From an uncultured Acetatifactor sp. (GTDB taxonomy: Bacteria; Bacillota; Clostridia; Lachnospirales; Lachnospiraceae), in the NCBI GenBank assembly GCA_910577185.1, contig CAJTLR010000061.1:1-23571 (forward strand): a stretch of DNA of 23,571 nucleotides. Direction: 5' to 3'. Made by a program: the position numbers and the translations under genes. Shown here in pieces: positions 15,899 through 23,525 of the stretch (position 1 is its first letter; each line of letters starts with the position of its first letter). The notes under the pieces were generated by a model that made no database searches, was not told where the DNA came from, and saw nothing but the letters and a program-made list of their open reading frames with translations.

Positions 15899-17842
15899 AT
15901 GGCAGAGGATAGAAACCAGAAAGTAAATCGTGGTCCCGGGGGACATGGCCCGGGCGGCCCAAGGGGGCCCAGGCCGAAAATAGAAAACCCCGGCAGGCTT
16001 TTTAAACGTCTGATGCGCTATACTTTAAAGGATTACGCAGCGGGCTGGGTGGTTGTGGTAATCTGTATTTTTGTATCGGTGTATGCCAGTCTGCAGGGAA
16101 CCATGTTCATGAGAACATTGATCGATGCATACATCCTGCCGCTGATCGGGGGGGATAACCCGGATTTTACGCCGCTGGCCGGCGCCATAAGCAGGGTGGC
16201 ACTCTTCTACGGGCTGGGTGTACTGGCATCCTTTACGCAGTCCCGTGTTCTGATTAACGTGGGACAGGGAACTTTGCGGAATATCCGGAATGATCTGTTT
16301 GAAAAGATGGAATCGCTTCCCATAAAATATTTTGATACCCATGCCCATGGTGACATTATGTCCATTTATACCAATGACATCGACACCCTGCGCCAGATGA
16401 TCAGCCAGAGCATTCCCCAGATGATCAACAGTGCCATAACCATAGTCAGTGTCCTGGTGTGTATGCTGGTCCTGGATATCCCGCTGACGCTGGTGACACT
16501 GCTGATGGTGGGCATTATGCTGGTGGCCACAAAGAAGATCGGTTCTTTAAGCAGCCGGTATTTCCTGGCACAGCAGAAGGCCATAGGTGCCGTGAACGGC
16601 TGTATCGAGGAGACCATGACGGGGCAGAAGGTGGTGAAGGTGTTCTGCCACGAGCAGGAAAGCCTGGACCAGTTCAACCAGTTGAACGACCAGCTTTTTG
16701 ACAGCGCGTTCCAGGCCAACAGATTTGCGAATATCATGGGGCCGGTAAACGCGCAGCTGGGCAATTTAAGCTATGTGGTCTGCGCCGTGGTGGGCGGCAT
16801 ACTTGCCATAACCGGTGTGTCGGGCCTGACTCTGGGGGGACTTGCCAGTTTCCTGAATTTTAACAAATCCTTTAATATGCCCATCAACCAGGTCAGCATG
16901 CAGTTTAACAGCATTATCATGGCGCTGGCGGGTGCGGACAGGGTGTTTAAGCTCATGGATGAGACTCCCGAAGTGGACCAGGGCTATGTGGAACTGGTGA
17001 ACGCGGTGCGCGGCCCCGGAGGGGAACTGACGGAGAGTCAGGAGAGAACCGGTCTCTGGGCCTGGAAGCATTACCATAAAGACTCGGATACCACCACTTA
17101 TGTGGAGCTGAAGGGAGATGTGGTATTTGACCATGTGGACTTTGGCTATCATGACGACAAAATGATTCTCCACGACATTGAGCTATATGCGAAACCGGGC
17201 CAGAAAATCGCTTTCGTGGGCGCTACAGGTGCGGGAAAGACCACCATAACCAACCTGATCAACCGTTTTTATGATATTCAGGATGGAAAAATACGTTACG
17301 ACGCCATCAATGTGAACAAAATCAAAAAAGCGGACCTGAGACGTTCCCTGGGAATCGTGCTGCAGGATACCCATTTGTTTACCGGTACGGTTATGGAAAA
17401 TATCAGGTACGGCAAAATGGATGCCACGGACGAGGAAGTGAAAAAGGCGGCAGTGCTGGCAAATGCCCATGGTTTTATCCGGCGTCTGCCGGACGGATAC
17501 GATACCATGCTTCACGGGGATGGCGCCAACCTGAGCCAGGGCCAGAGACAGCTGCTGGCCATTGCCCGGGCTGCCATTGCCGACCCGCCGGTGCTGATTC
17601 TGGATGAGGCTACCAGCTCCATAGATACCAGGACGGAAAAACTGGTTCAGAAGGGCATGGACGCCCTGATGAAAGGACGCACCAACTTTGTGATCGCCCA
17701 CAGACTTTCCACGGTGAAAAACAGTGACTGCATCATTGTACTGGAACAGGGCCGTATCATAGAGCGGGGCACCCATGACCAGCTGATGGAACAGAAAGGG
17801 AAGTATTACCAGCTTTATACCGGAAACGCGGTGACTTTGTAA
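15899..17842 (+). CDS. ABC exporter half-transporter, canonical ATP site
   Basis: This 647-residue partner carries the hydrolysis-competent machinery: Walker A GATGAGKTT with K447, Walker B LILDEATS with the catalytic E570, and the switch H601 in AHRLS. Its own signature is LSQGQ rather than LSGGQ, the deviation expected in the half that completes the degenerate site. The N-terminus is an unusual G/P/R-rich stretch (RGPGGHGPGGPRGP) before the first membrane helix. About 35 extra residues (GPGGELTESQERTGLWAW and following) sit between the transmembrane and nucleotide-binding domains, as in related Firmicutes exporters. ATG 15899 follows AGGAGG by 8 nt. Together with the preceding gene it should form a heterodimeric efflux pump in the cytoplasmic membrane. 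The substrate is unknown. Confidence 0.94.
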   Translation: MAEDRNQKVNRGPGGHGPGGPRGPRPKIENPGRLFKRLMRYTLKDYAAGWVVVVICIFVSVYASLQGTMFMRTLIDAYILPLIGGDNPDFTPLAGAISRVALFYGLGVLASFTQSRVLINVGQGTLRNIRNDLFEKMESLPIKYFDTHAHGDIMSIYTNDIDTLRQMISQSIPQMINSAITIVSVLVCMLVLDIPLTLVTLLMVGIMLVATKKIGSLSSRYFLAQQKAIGAVNGCIEETMTGQKVVKVFCHEQESLDQFNQLNDQLFDSAFQANRFANIMGPVNAQLGNLSYVVCAVVGGILAITGVSGLTLGGLASFLNFNKSFNMPINQVSMQFNSIIMALAGADRVFKLMDETPEVDQGYVELVNAVRGPGGELTESQERTGLWAWKHYHKDSDTTTYVELKGDVVFDHVDFGYHDDKMILHDIELYAKPGQKIAFVGATGAGKTTITNLINRFYDIQDGKIRYDAINVNKIKKADLRRSLGIVLQDTHLFTGTVMENIRYGKMDATDEEVKKAAVLANAHGFIRRLPDGYDTMLHGDGANLSQGQRQLLAIARAAIADPPVLILDEATSSIDTRTEKLVQKGMDALMKGRTNFVIAHRLSTVKNSDCIIVLEQGRIIERGTHDQLMEQKGKYYQLYTGNAVTL

Positions 17843-17879
17843 AAGGGATTCGTCAGGGGGATGTTTGAGGAGTATCACC

Positions 17880-19337
17880 ATGAAAAAGAAACCAAATATT
17901 TTATTTATTCTCTCGGATGATCAGGGAGCCTGGGCCATGCACTGTGCCGGGACACCGGAGCTGTACACGCCCAACCTGGACCGGATTGCCCGCAGCGGCA
18001 TGCGGTTTGACAATTTTTTCTGTGTATCGCCGGTGTGCTCCCCGGCCAGGGCATCTCTTCTGACGGGCAGGATCCCTTCTGCCCACGGGGTGCTGGACTG
18101 GCTGCGGGATGGCAATGTGGACGGCGTGAAATTTGCGGCCCAGGGGCGGGAAAATCCTTACGGGCAGGGATACCGGGGCGAACATGTGCCCATTGCCTAT
18201 CTGGAGGGACAGACTGCTTACACGGATATCCTGGCGGAAAAAGGTTATCACTGCAGCCTTTTCGGGAAATGGCACCTGGGGGACAGTGTGACGCCCCAGC
18301 ACGGCTTCCGGAAGTGGTATACACTTGGTCTGGGGGGATGCTGTTATTATCATCCGGACATTGTGGAAGATGGGGACATTCATGTGGAGCATGGAAAATA
18401 TGTGACGGAACTGCTCACGGACAAGGCTTTGGATTATCTGGGGGAGATGGAAGGGAAAGACGGGCCTTTTTATATGGGGATCCATTACACGGCACCCCAT
18501 ACGCCCTGGGAAGAAGAACATCACCCCCGGAAATGGATTGAATATTATGACAACTGTGATTTTAAAAGCCTGCCGGATGTGCCGGACCATCCGGATCTGG
18601 TGACTGGGCCGGTATACGGCACGGGACGCAGAAAGGTGAATCTCAGGGGATATTTTGCGGCTGTCAGCGCCATGGACGAACAGATAGGCCGTCTTCTGGA
18701 TGCTCTGGAGGAAAAGGAGCTGAAAGATGACACTGTTGTCATATTTACGTCGGATAACGGCAACTGTATGGGACATCACGGGATTTGGGGAAAGGGAAAC
18801 GGAACCTTTCCTTTAAACATGTATGATTCTGCCGTGAAGGTTCCCTTCCTGATTTCTTATCCGGGTCTGGTTTCCCAGGGAAAAGTATGCATGGACATGG
18901 TCAGCGGATATGATGTGTTTCCTTCCATTCTGGAACTGGCGGGAATTGCAAATCCTCTGGAGGAAACACTTCCCGGCAAGAGCTTTGTGGGAAGCCTGGA
19001 AGGAAAGGAGTGTCCGGAGCAGGAAGAGGTGGTGATCTTTGACGAATACGGGCCTGTCCGGATGATAAGGAGCAAAAACTGGAAGTACATTCACAGATAT
19101 CCTTATGGAAAACATGAGCTTTATCATCTGGCAGAAGATCCGGGGGAGGAGAAGAATCTCTTCGGCATGCCGGAATATGAGGAAAAGGTAGTGGAAATGC
19201 GCCGGAAACTGGAAACATGGTTTCTGAAGTATGCGGATCCCCGAATGGACGGTGTAAGGGAAGGGGTGACCGGATGCGGACAGCTTTGCCGGGCCGGGAT
19301 TTATGCCACAAGGGCAGAACGGTACGCACAAGAGTAG
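17880..19337 (+). CDS. Cys-type sulfatase, probably cytoplasmic
   Basis: This 485-residue enzyme belongs to the alkaline-phosphatase-like sulfatase family. It shows the metal-binding D13-D14 in LFILSDDQG and the activation motif C53-S-P-A-R, where C53 becomes formylglycine. FGKWHLGD and FTSDNGNCMGHHG provide further active-site residues. Anaerobes mature such enzymes with a radical-SAM anSME, which is not encoded in this window. I see no signal peptide or membrane helix, so it should act in the cytoplasm on imported sulfated sugars. I chose ATG 17880, with GAGGAG 7 nt upstream; a TTG at 17865 overlaps that ribosome site and is unlikely. It begins 37 nt after the ABC exporter and may be co-transcribed with it, though a functional link is unclear. 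The uronate operon makes sulfated glycosaminoglycan fragments a reasonable substrate guess. A phosphonate or phosphate ester hydrolase is a less likely alternative. Confidence 0.88.
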   Translation: MKKKPNILFILSDDQGAWAMHCAGTPELYTPNLDRIARSGMRFDNFFCVSPVCSPARASLLTGRIPSAHGVLDWLRDGNVDGVKFAAQGRENPYGQGYRGEHVPIAYLEGQTAYTDILAEKGYHCSLFGKWHLGDSVTPQHGFRKWYTLGLGGCCYYHPDIVEDGDIHVEHGKYVTELLTDKALDYLGEMEGKDGPFYMGIHYTAPHTPWEEEHHPRKWIEYYDNCDFKSLPDVPDHPDLVTGPVYGTGRRKVNLRGYFAAVSAMDEQIGRLLDALEEKELKDDTVVIFTSDNGNCMGHHGIWGKGNGTFPLNMYDSAVKVPFLISYPGLVSQGKVCMDMVSGYDVFPSILELAGIANPLEETLPGKSFVGSLEGKECPEQEEVVIFDEYGPVRMIRSKNWKYIHRYPYGKHELYHLAEDPGEEKNLFGMPEYEEKVVEMRRKLETWFLKYADPRMDGVREGVTGCGQLCRAGIYATRAERYAQE

Positions 19338-19568
19338 ACGCTGTTTTTTGATAGGGGAACTCTGTATTAGAACTTTGGGCCGGTGTCTTGTTTTTTTCTC
19401 CCAAAAATGTTAAAGTTTTATTCATGACAATAGAAGACTCGTGAAGCCGGGATTCCGTTGCCGGATACAGAAACGCAGTACCCCGCAGGGACGGAAAGGA
19501 TATGACCGTTCCCATAATCGGGCACAGATGCTGGCATCGCCCCTTTTGGGGGAGGGAGGAGAAATACC
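19338..19568 (+). other. 231-nt gap between sulfatase and GH43 genes
   Basis: No convincing gene is seen here. A T-rich stretch (TTGTTT at about 19389, with TAAAGT about 17 nt later) could be a weak promoter. A small CCCC-TTTT-GGGG hairpin (19540-19551) abuts the GGGAGGAG ribosome site of the GH43 gene and might tune its translation. Confidence 0.35.
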
Positions 19569-21125
19569 ATGAATCATTTTGGCGTTGAAAAAATGTGGAT
19601 TGCCGATCAGGGAGATGGCACATACCGCAATCCCATACTTTACACGGATTACTCAGATCCGGATGCCATACGGGTAGGGGAAGATTATTTTATGGTGGCC
19701 TCCAGCTTCAACAATGCACCGGCGGTTCCTCTGCTGCATTCCAGGGACCTGGTGAACTGGAAAGTGATCAATTACTGCATGGAAAAACTTCCGTCCGGGC
19801 GATATGAAAAACCAGCGCACGGCTGCGGCGCATGGGCTCCGGCCATCCGTTTTCACAAAGGAATTTATTATGTCTATGTTCCGCTGCCGGATGAGGGAAT
19901 TTTCCTTTGCCGGACCAAAGATCCCTTCGGAAAATGGGAGGATCCGGTCTGTGTCAAAGCTTATGCAGGATGGATTGACCCATGTCCTTTCTGGGATGAG
20001 GATGGAAAGGCATACATGGTGAACGCTTTTGCCAGAAGCCGCATCGGCTTTAAGAACGCGCTATATCTTTCCCCTTTGAGCGAGGATGGCATGACTGTGC
20101 CGGGAGATGGGGAAGCGGGGTGTTTTGTGTATGATGGATATGCGACACAGCCCACAATCGAAGGCCCCAAGCTTTACAAACGCAATGGATATTATTATAT
20201 TTTTGCCCCGGCGGGAGGGGTAAAAACGGGATGGCAGACAGTGCTGCGCTCCAGGAACATCCGCGGCCCGTACGAAGAAAAGATAGTCATGCACCAGGGA
20301 AGCAGTCCGGTAAACGGTCCTCACCAGGGAGCCTGGGTGGACACGCCCTATGGGGAAGACTGGTTCCTGCATTTTCAGGATGTGGGAAATGCGGGCAGGA
20401 TCGTGCATCTGCAGCCCATGAGATGGGAAGATGACTGGCCGGTAATCGGGGAAGACGAGGACGGTGACGGCTGCGGGGAGCCGGTGCCCTGTTACAGAAA
20501 ACCCTTGACAGGGGATGGGGAAACAGGGGAGCCGGACGCGCCGGAGGACAGCGATTTCTTTGAAGGGGACAGGCTGGGGCTGCAGTGGCAGTGGAATGCC
20601 AATTTTAAGGAAGAATGGTATGACTTAAAGGAGAACTGCCTGAATTTATATACCCAGAAAAAAGAAGCTTCCCTGCCCTTGTGCGATGTTCCCAGCCTGC
20701 TGCTGCAGAAGTGGCCCGCGCCGGAATTTGCGGTTCTTTCCTGTCTGCATCTGGACGGAATGGAGGATGGGGATGTGTGCGGAATGATTTCCCTGGGAGG
20801 GTGTTACGACAGCATTGTGGTATGCCAGCGAGATGGAAAAAGGGTGCTGCAGCAGCGGACGGGGATGATTTCCGGCAAAGAAGAAGTCACTGAACTGGGT
20901 AATTTTGAGGGAGACACCATATATCTGCGAATGGTGGTGGAGGATTCCCGCAGAATATCCTGGGAGTCGGGAAAAACGGAAAAGACCATGCAGAGAACCG
21001 GAAAGAAAACAGAGGCGGCACCCGGTGTCTGGGTGGGGGTCAAGTCCGGATTTGTGGCTGTCCATGAGGGAGAGGGCAAATGCGGCAGGCTGGACGCGGA
21101 CGCATTTATGTATGAAAAAATCTGA
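19569..21125 (+). CDS. Glycoside hydrolase family 43 (xylosidase/arabinofuranosidase type)
   Basis: This 518-residue enzyme starts with a five-bladed GH43 catalytic domain (about 18-310). The three acidic residues are visible: the base D30 in YSDPDAI, the pKa-tuning D137 in WIDPCPF, and the general acid E198 in TIEGPKLY. The C-terminal part (about 335-518) looks like the beta-sandwich found in XynB-like members (DRLGLQWQWNANF, then CHLDGMEDGDVCGMISLG). The family hydrolyses beta-xylosides or alpha-L-arabinofuranosides in plant glycans; the exact substrate cannot be read. There is no signal peptide, so it is probably cytoplasmic and acts on imported oligosaccharides. ATG 19569 follows GGGAGGAG by about 8 nt. 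It lies 231 nt after the sulfatase gene and may have its own promoter. Confidence 0.92.
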   Translation: MNHFGVEKMWIADQGDGTYRNPILYTDYSDPDAIRVGEDYFMVASSFNNAPAVPLLHSRDLVNWKVINYCMEKLPSGRYEKPAHGCGAWAPAIRFHKGIYYVYVPLPDEGIFLCRTKDPFGKWEDPVCVKAYAGWIDPCPFWDEDGKAYMVNAFARSRIGFKNALYLSPLSEDGMTVPGDGEAGCFVYDGYATQPTIEGPKLYKRNGYYYIFAPAGGVKTGWQTVLRSRNIRGPYEEKIVMHQGSSPVNGPHQGAWVDTPYGEDWFLHFQDVGNAGRIVHLQPMRWEDDWPVIGEDEDGDGCGEPVPCYRKPLTGDGETGEPDAPEDSDFFEGDRLGLQWQWNANFKEEWYDLKENCLNLYTQKKEASLPLCDVPSLLLQKWPAPEFAVLSCLHLDGMEDGDVCGMISLGGCYDSIVVCQRDGKRVLQQRTGMISGKEEVTELGNFEGDTIYLRMVVEDSRRISWESGKTEKTMQRTGKKTEAAPGVWVGVKSGFVAVHEGEGKCGRLDADAFMYEKI

Positions 21126-21129
21126 ATCT

Positions 21130-21180
21130 GGCAGGGTGAAAATGACAGGGTGAAAAGAGCAGGATGAAAATGGCAGGATG
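21130..21180 (+). repeat. Short degenerate tandem repeat
   Basis: About 3.5 imperfect copies of a 13-15-bp unit, consensus GGCAGGRTGAAAAT, occupy 21130-21143, 21144-21158, 21159-21171 and 21172-21180. They start directly after the GH43 stop codon. The rest of the 235-nt gap to guaA shows no clear terminator or gene. Confidence 0.7.
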
Positions 21181-21360
21181 TATAAAGGAATCGGGACATC
21201 CGCTTTGGAGGGCCTATATCCCGGTGTGCCCGCAGCCGCCTTAAAGAAAGACGCCGGGCGGGAAGTTTATGGGAAGACGTCTGCGGATGATATGATGGAA
21301 ATACAGGGAAATAATCCGGAAAGGGATATTTTTTGAAAGAAGACAGCAGGAGGGAGCAGT

Positions 21361-22653
21361 ATGAAACAGGATATGATAGTCATTCTTGACCTGGGAAGCA
21401 CAGAGAATACCACGATTGCCAGGCAGATCAGGGAGCTGGGGGTATACAGTGAGATTCATCCCCACGACATTACGGCAGAGGAACTGAACAGACTGGAGAA
21501 CGTAAAGGGAATCGTGCTCAACGGTGGCGAAAACCGTGTTGTGGATGGAACGGCGGTGGATATCGATCCCGCATTGTATGATTGTGGTTATCCCATGATT
21601 GCATTTGACCATCCCACGGCAAAATGTGCCAGGAAACAGGATACAATGCCTGATGATGCGCTGCTGAAGGAATTTGTGTTTGATGTGTGCCATGCACAGG
21701 CCAACTGGAACATGAAAAACTTTATTGAAGATCAGGTGGAACTGATCCGGAAACAGGTGGGGGACAGAAAAGTACTTCTGGCGCTGTCCGGCGGCGTGGA
21801 TTCCTCCGTAGTGGCGGCCATGCTGATCAAAGCCATCGGAAAACAGCTGGTTTGTGTTCATGTCAACCATGGTCTGATGCGGAAAAACGAATCGGAAAGT
21901 GTCATAGAAGTATTTCAAAACCAGCTGCATGCCAATCTGATCTATGTGGACGCAACGGATCGTTTCCTGGAAAAACTGCAGGGAGTTGCAGATCCGGAGG
22001 AAAAACGCAAGATTATCGGCAGTGAATTTATCCGTGTCTTTGAAGAAGAGGCCGGAAAACTGGAAGGAATTGAATTCCTGGGACAGGGAACCATTTACCC
22101 TGATATTATTGAAAGCGGAACCAAAACCGCAAAGATGGTAAAATCCCATCACAATGTGGGCGGTCTGCCGGAAGATCTGCAGTTTGAATTGGTGGAGCCG
22201 CTGAAACAGTTGTTCAAGGACGAGGTCCGCTCCTGCGGTGTGGAACTGGGGCTGCCCGCCGGTATGGTTTACCGCCAGCCGTTTCCCGGGCCGGGACTGG
22301 GCGTGAGATGCCTGGGTGCGATCACCAGGGAGCGCCTGGAGGCGGTGAGAGAGGCCGACGCCATTCTGCGTGAAGAATTTGAAAAAGCGGGACTGGACAA
22401 GAAAGTGTGGCAGTACTTTACCGTGGTGCCGGATTTCAAGTCCGTAGGTGTGAAAAACAATGCCAGATGCTTTGAATATATGGTAATCATCCGGGCTATC
22501 AATACCATTGATGCCATGAGCGCCACTATCGAGAGGGTGGACTGGGATGTGCTGCAGAAAATTACAGACAGAATCCTGGCAGAGGTGGAACATGTAAACC
22601 GGGTATGCTACGACATGAGCCCCAAGCCGCCGGCGACGATTGAATTTGAGTGA
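21361..22653 (+). CDS. guaA: GMP synthase with truncated, catalytically dead amidotransferase domain
   Basis: GMP synthase converts XMP to GMP using ATP and ammonia. Residues from about 115 to 430 are a complete ATP-pyrophosphatase and dimerisation region, with the P-loop S143-GGVDSS, VNHGLMRKNE, GQGTIYPD, SHHNVGGLP, FPGPGLGVR and the C-terminal KPPATIEFE. The N-terminal class I glutamine amidotransferase is only about 110 residues instead of about 200. It begins normally (ILDLGSTENTTIARQIRELGVYSEIHP, then GIVLNGGENRV), but where the nucleophile motif GICYG should be it reads GYPMIAFDHPTAKC. The segment that carries the catalytic His and Glu is absent. The P-loop is therefore about 90 residues earlier than in E. 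coli GuaA. The ORF has a good ribosome site (AGGAGGG, 6 nt before ATG) and no internal stop, so it looks functional, probably ammonia-dependent or served by another subunit. Confidence 0.9.
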   Translation: MKQDMIVILDLGSTENTTIARQIRELGVYSEIHPHDITAEELNRLENVKGIVLNGGENRVVDGTAVDIDPALYDCGYPMIAFDHPTAKCARKQDTMPDDALLKEFVFDVCHAQANWNMKNFIEDQVELIRKQVGDRKVLLALSGGVDSSVVAAMLIKAIGKQLVCVHVNHGLMRKNESESVIEVFQNQLHANLIYVDATDRFLEKLQGVADPEEKRKIIGSEFIRVFEEEAGKLEGIEFLGQGTIYPDIIESGTKTAKMVKSHHNVGGLPEDLQFELVEPLKQLFKDEVRSCGVELGLPAGMVYRQPFPGPGLGVRCLGAITRERLEAVREADAILREEFEKAGLDKKVWQYFTVVPDFKSVGVKNNARCFEYMVIIRAINTIDAMSATIERVDWDVLQKITDRILAEVEHVNRVCYDMSPKPPATIEFE

Positions 22654-22682
22654 TGAAACGGGCTTTTAGAACCTAGCATTTA

Positions 22683-22717
22683 TGCGGGTTACAAGCAAAT
22701 TTGTTTAGTAACCGGCA
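22683..22717. repeat. 35-bp imperfect palindrome
   Basis: TGCGGGTTAC (22683-22692) and GTAACCGGCA (22708-22717) are complementary except for one position. The centre AAGCAAATTTGTTTA continues the pairing with one bulge and one G-T pair. It overlaps a GGCAAC direct repeat (22714-22719 and 22725-22730). It lies 30 bp after guaA and could be a recombinase or regulator site. Confidence 0.6.
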
Positions 22718-22777
22718 ACGATTTGGCAACATTTTTCACATCACGCACTAAATAATTACATCAATGGCATAAGAAAA

Positions 22778-22939
22778 ACCTTGCTGATTTGCGCGAGCAA
22801 TGAGGAAAGCAGGACTGGCAGACCGGGCGATTGCATTTATGCAATTCGCCGGTAAGACAGGACTGTTTGACGAATGCCGCGACAACCGCACGACAGTGCG
22901 GGTTCAGATATGTAACTGAATATCGGCAAGGTCTTTTTT
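22778..22939 (+). ncRNA. Candidate structured RNA with five stems and a terminal U-run
   Basis: A closing stem pairs 22778-22788 (ACCTTGCTGAT) with 22922-22932 (ATCGGCAAGGT), fully paired with one U-G wobble. Inside it are TTGC-GCGA-GCAA (22789-22800, GNRA-type loop), a 13-bp stem with two bulges (22823-22852), CCGCAC-GACA-GTGCGG (22886-22901) and TTCAG/CTGAA (22903-22920). TTTTTT follows at 22934-22939. The GNRA loop and the wobble pair favour the plus strand. A bidirectional terminator for the convergent genes is the simpler alternative for the outer stem alone. I cannot match it to a named RNA family. Confidence 0.5.
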
Positions 22940-23525
22940 ATGCTTTCTTCTTTTTCTGCTTAGATGTTTTCTTTTCTTCTTTCTCGATTTTCTGAAATTC
23001 TTCTATGGATGCGCTTGCGCATCCATTAAGCATATAATCGCTGACCGCCTGCGAGGGAATTTTCGCCCAATGCTTTGAAGTGTCCAGTTCCGGGTATTTG
23101 TACCGCCACTGGTCGTATTCCTCTTTGGTAATCTCGCCCTGTTCCAGTTTTGCGGATTGCTCCTGCCATGCGTGGAACATATCGAACATGGACGTATAAG
23201 TGGAATAGTCGGACTTGTCAAGGCGCAGGCAGATTTCCCCGTCAATCTCCCCGATTTTCAGCCCGTACATATCTTCCAACGCAAAGAGCGTGTGCATAAG
23301 CCCGATATAGGTATCAATATCCGGCACGGTAAGGGCGTGGGTGCTTACATCAAAGATATTCGCCATTTCTTTTACAAGGTCGTGCTTTGGTGTTCTCGCT
23401 TCGGTTTCATACTGTGCCATGCGGACATCAGAGGTCTTTCCGAGAAAACCGAGGATTTCGCCTAACTGTTTCTGTGTCATGCCTTTTCGGTTGCGGAAAA
23501 AGCGGATACGTTTGCCGATTGCCAT
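22938..23525 (-). CDS. XRE-family helix-turn-helix regulator
   Basis: This 195-residue protein has an N-terminal Cro/CI-type helix-turn-helix (about residues 5-60: IRFFRNRKGMTQKQLGEILGF, YETEARTPKHDLVKEMANIFDVS). A C-terminal region of about 120 residues follows that I do not recognise, with acidic and aromatic segments and a lysine-rich tail (KKTSKQKKKKA). The start is ATG at 23525 on the minus strand, with GGAGG (complement of 23533-23537) 7 nt upstream. It is the only gene on the minus strand, and its stop overlaps the T-run of the candidate structured RNA. Small XRE proteins of this kind are common in integrative elements, where they control conjugation or excision, which fits the position next to guaA. 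The target site is not identifiable, although the palindrome at 22683-22717 is a candidate. Confidence 0.85.
   Translation of the reverse strand: MAIGKRIRFFRNRKGMTQKQLGEILGFLGKTSDVRMAQYETEARTPKHDLVKEMANIFDVSTHALTVPDIDTYIGLMHTLFALEDMYGLKIGEIDGEICLRLDKSDYSTYTSMFDMFHAWQEQSAKLEQGEITKEEYDQWRYKYPELDTSKHWAKIPSQAVSDYMLNGCASASIEEFQKIEKEEKKTSKQKKKKA

Noticed and set aside
19502..19588. A 28-codon open frame with a GGAAAGG site, overlapping the GH43 start and containing several Trp and His codons, as a possible leader peptide.
   Set aside because: There are no paired terminator and antiterminator stems and no amino-acid biosynthesis gene downstream, so the frame is probably chance.
21181..21360. A purine riboswitch or attenuator before guaA.
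   Set aside because: I could not find the conserved purine riboswitch core or a convincing terminator. The short stem before TTTTTT at about 21330 has only four or five pairs.
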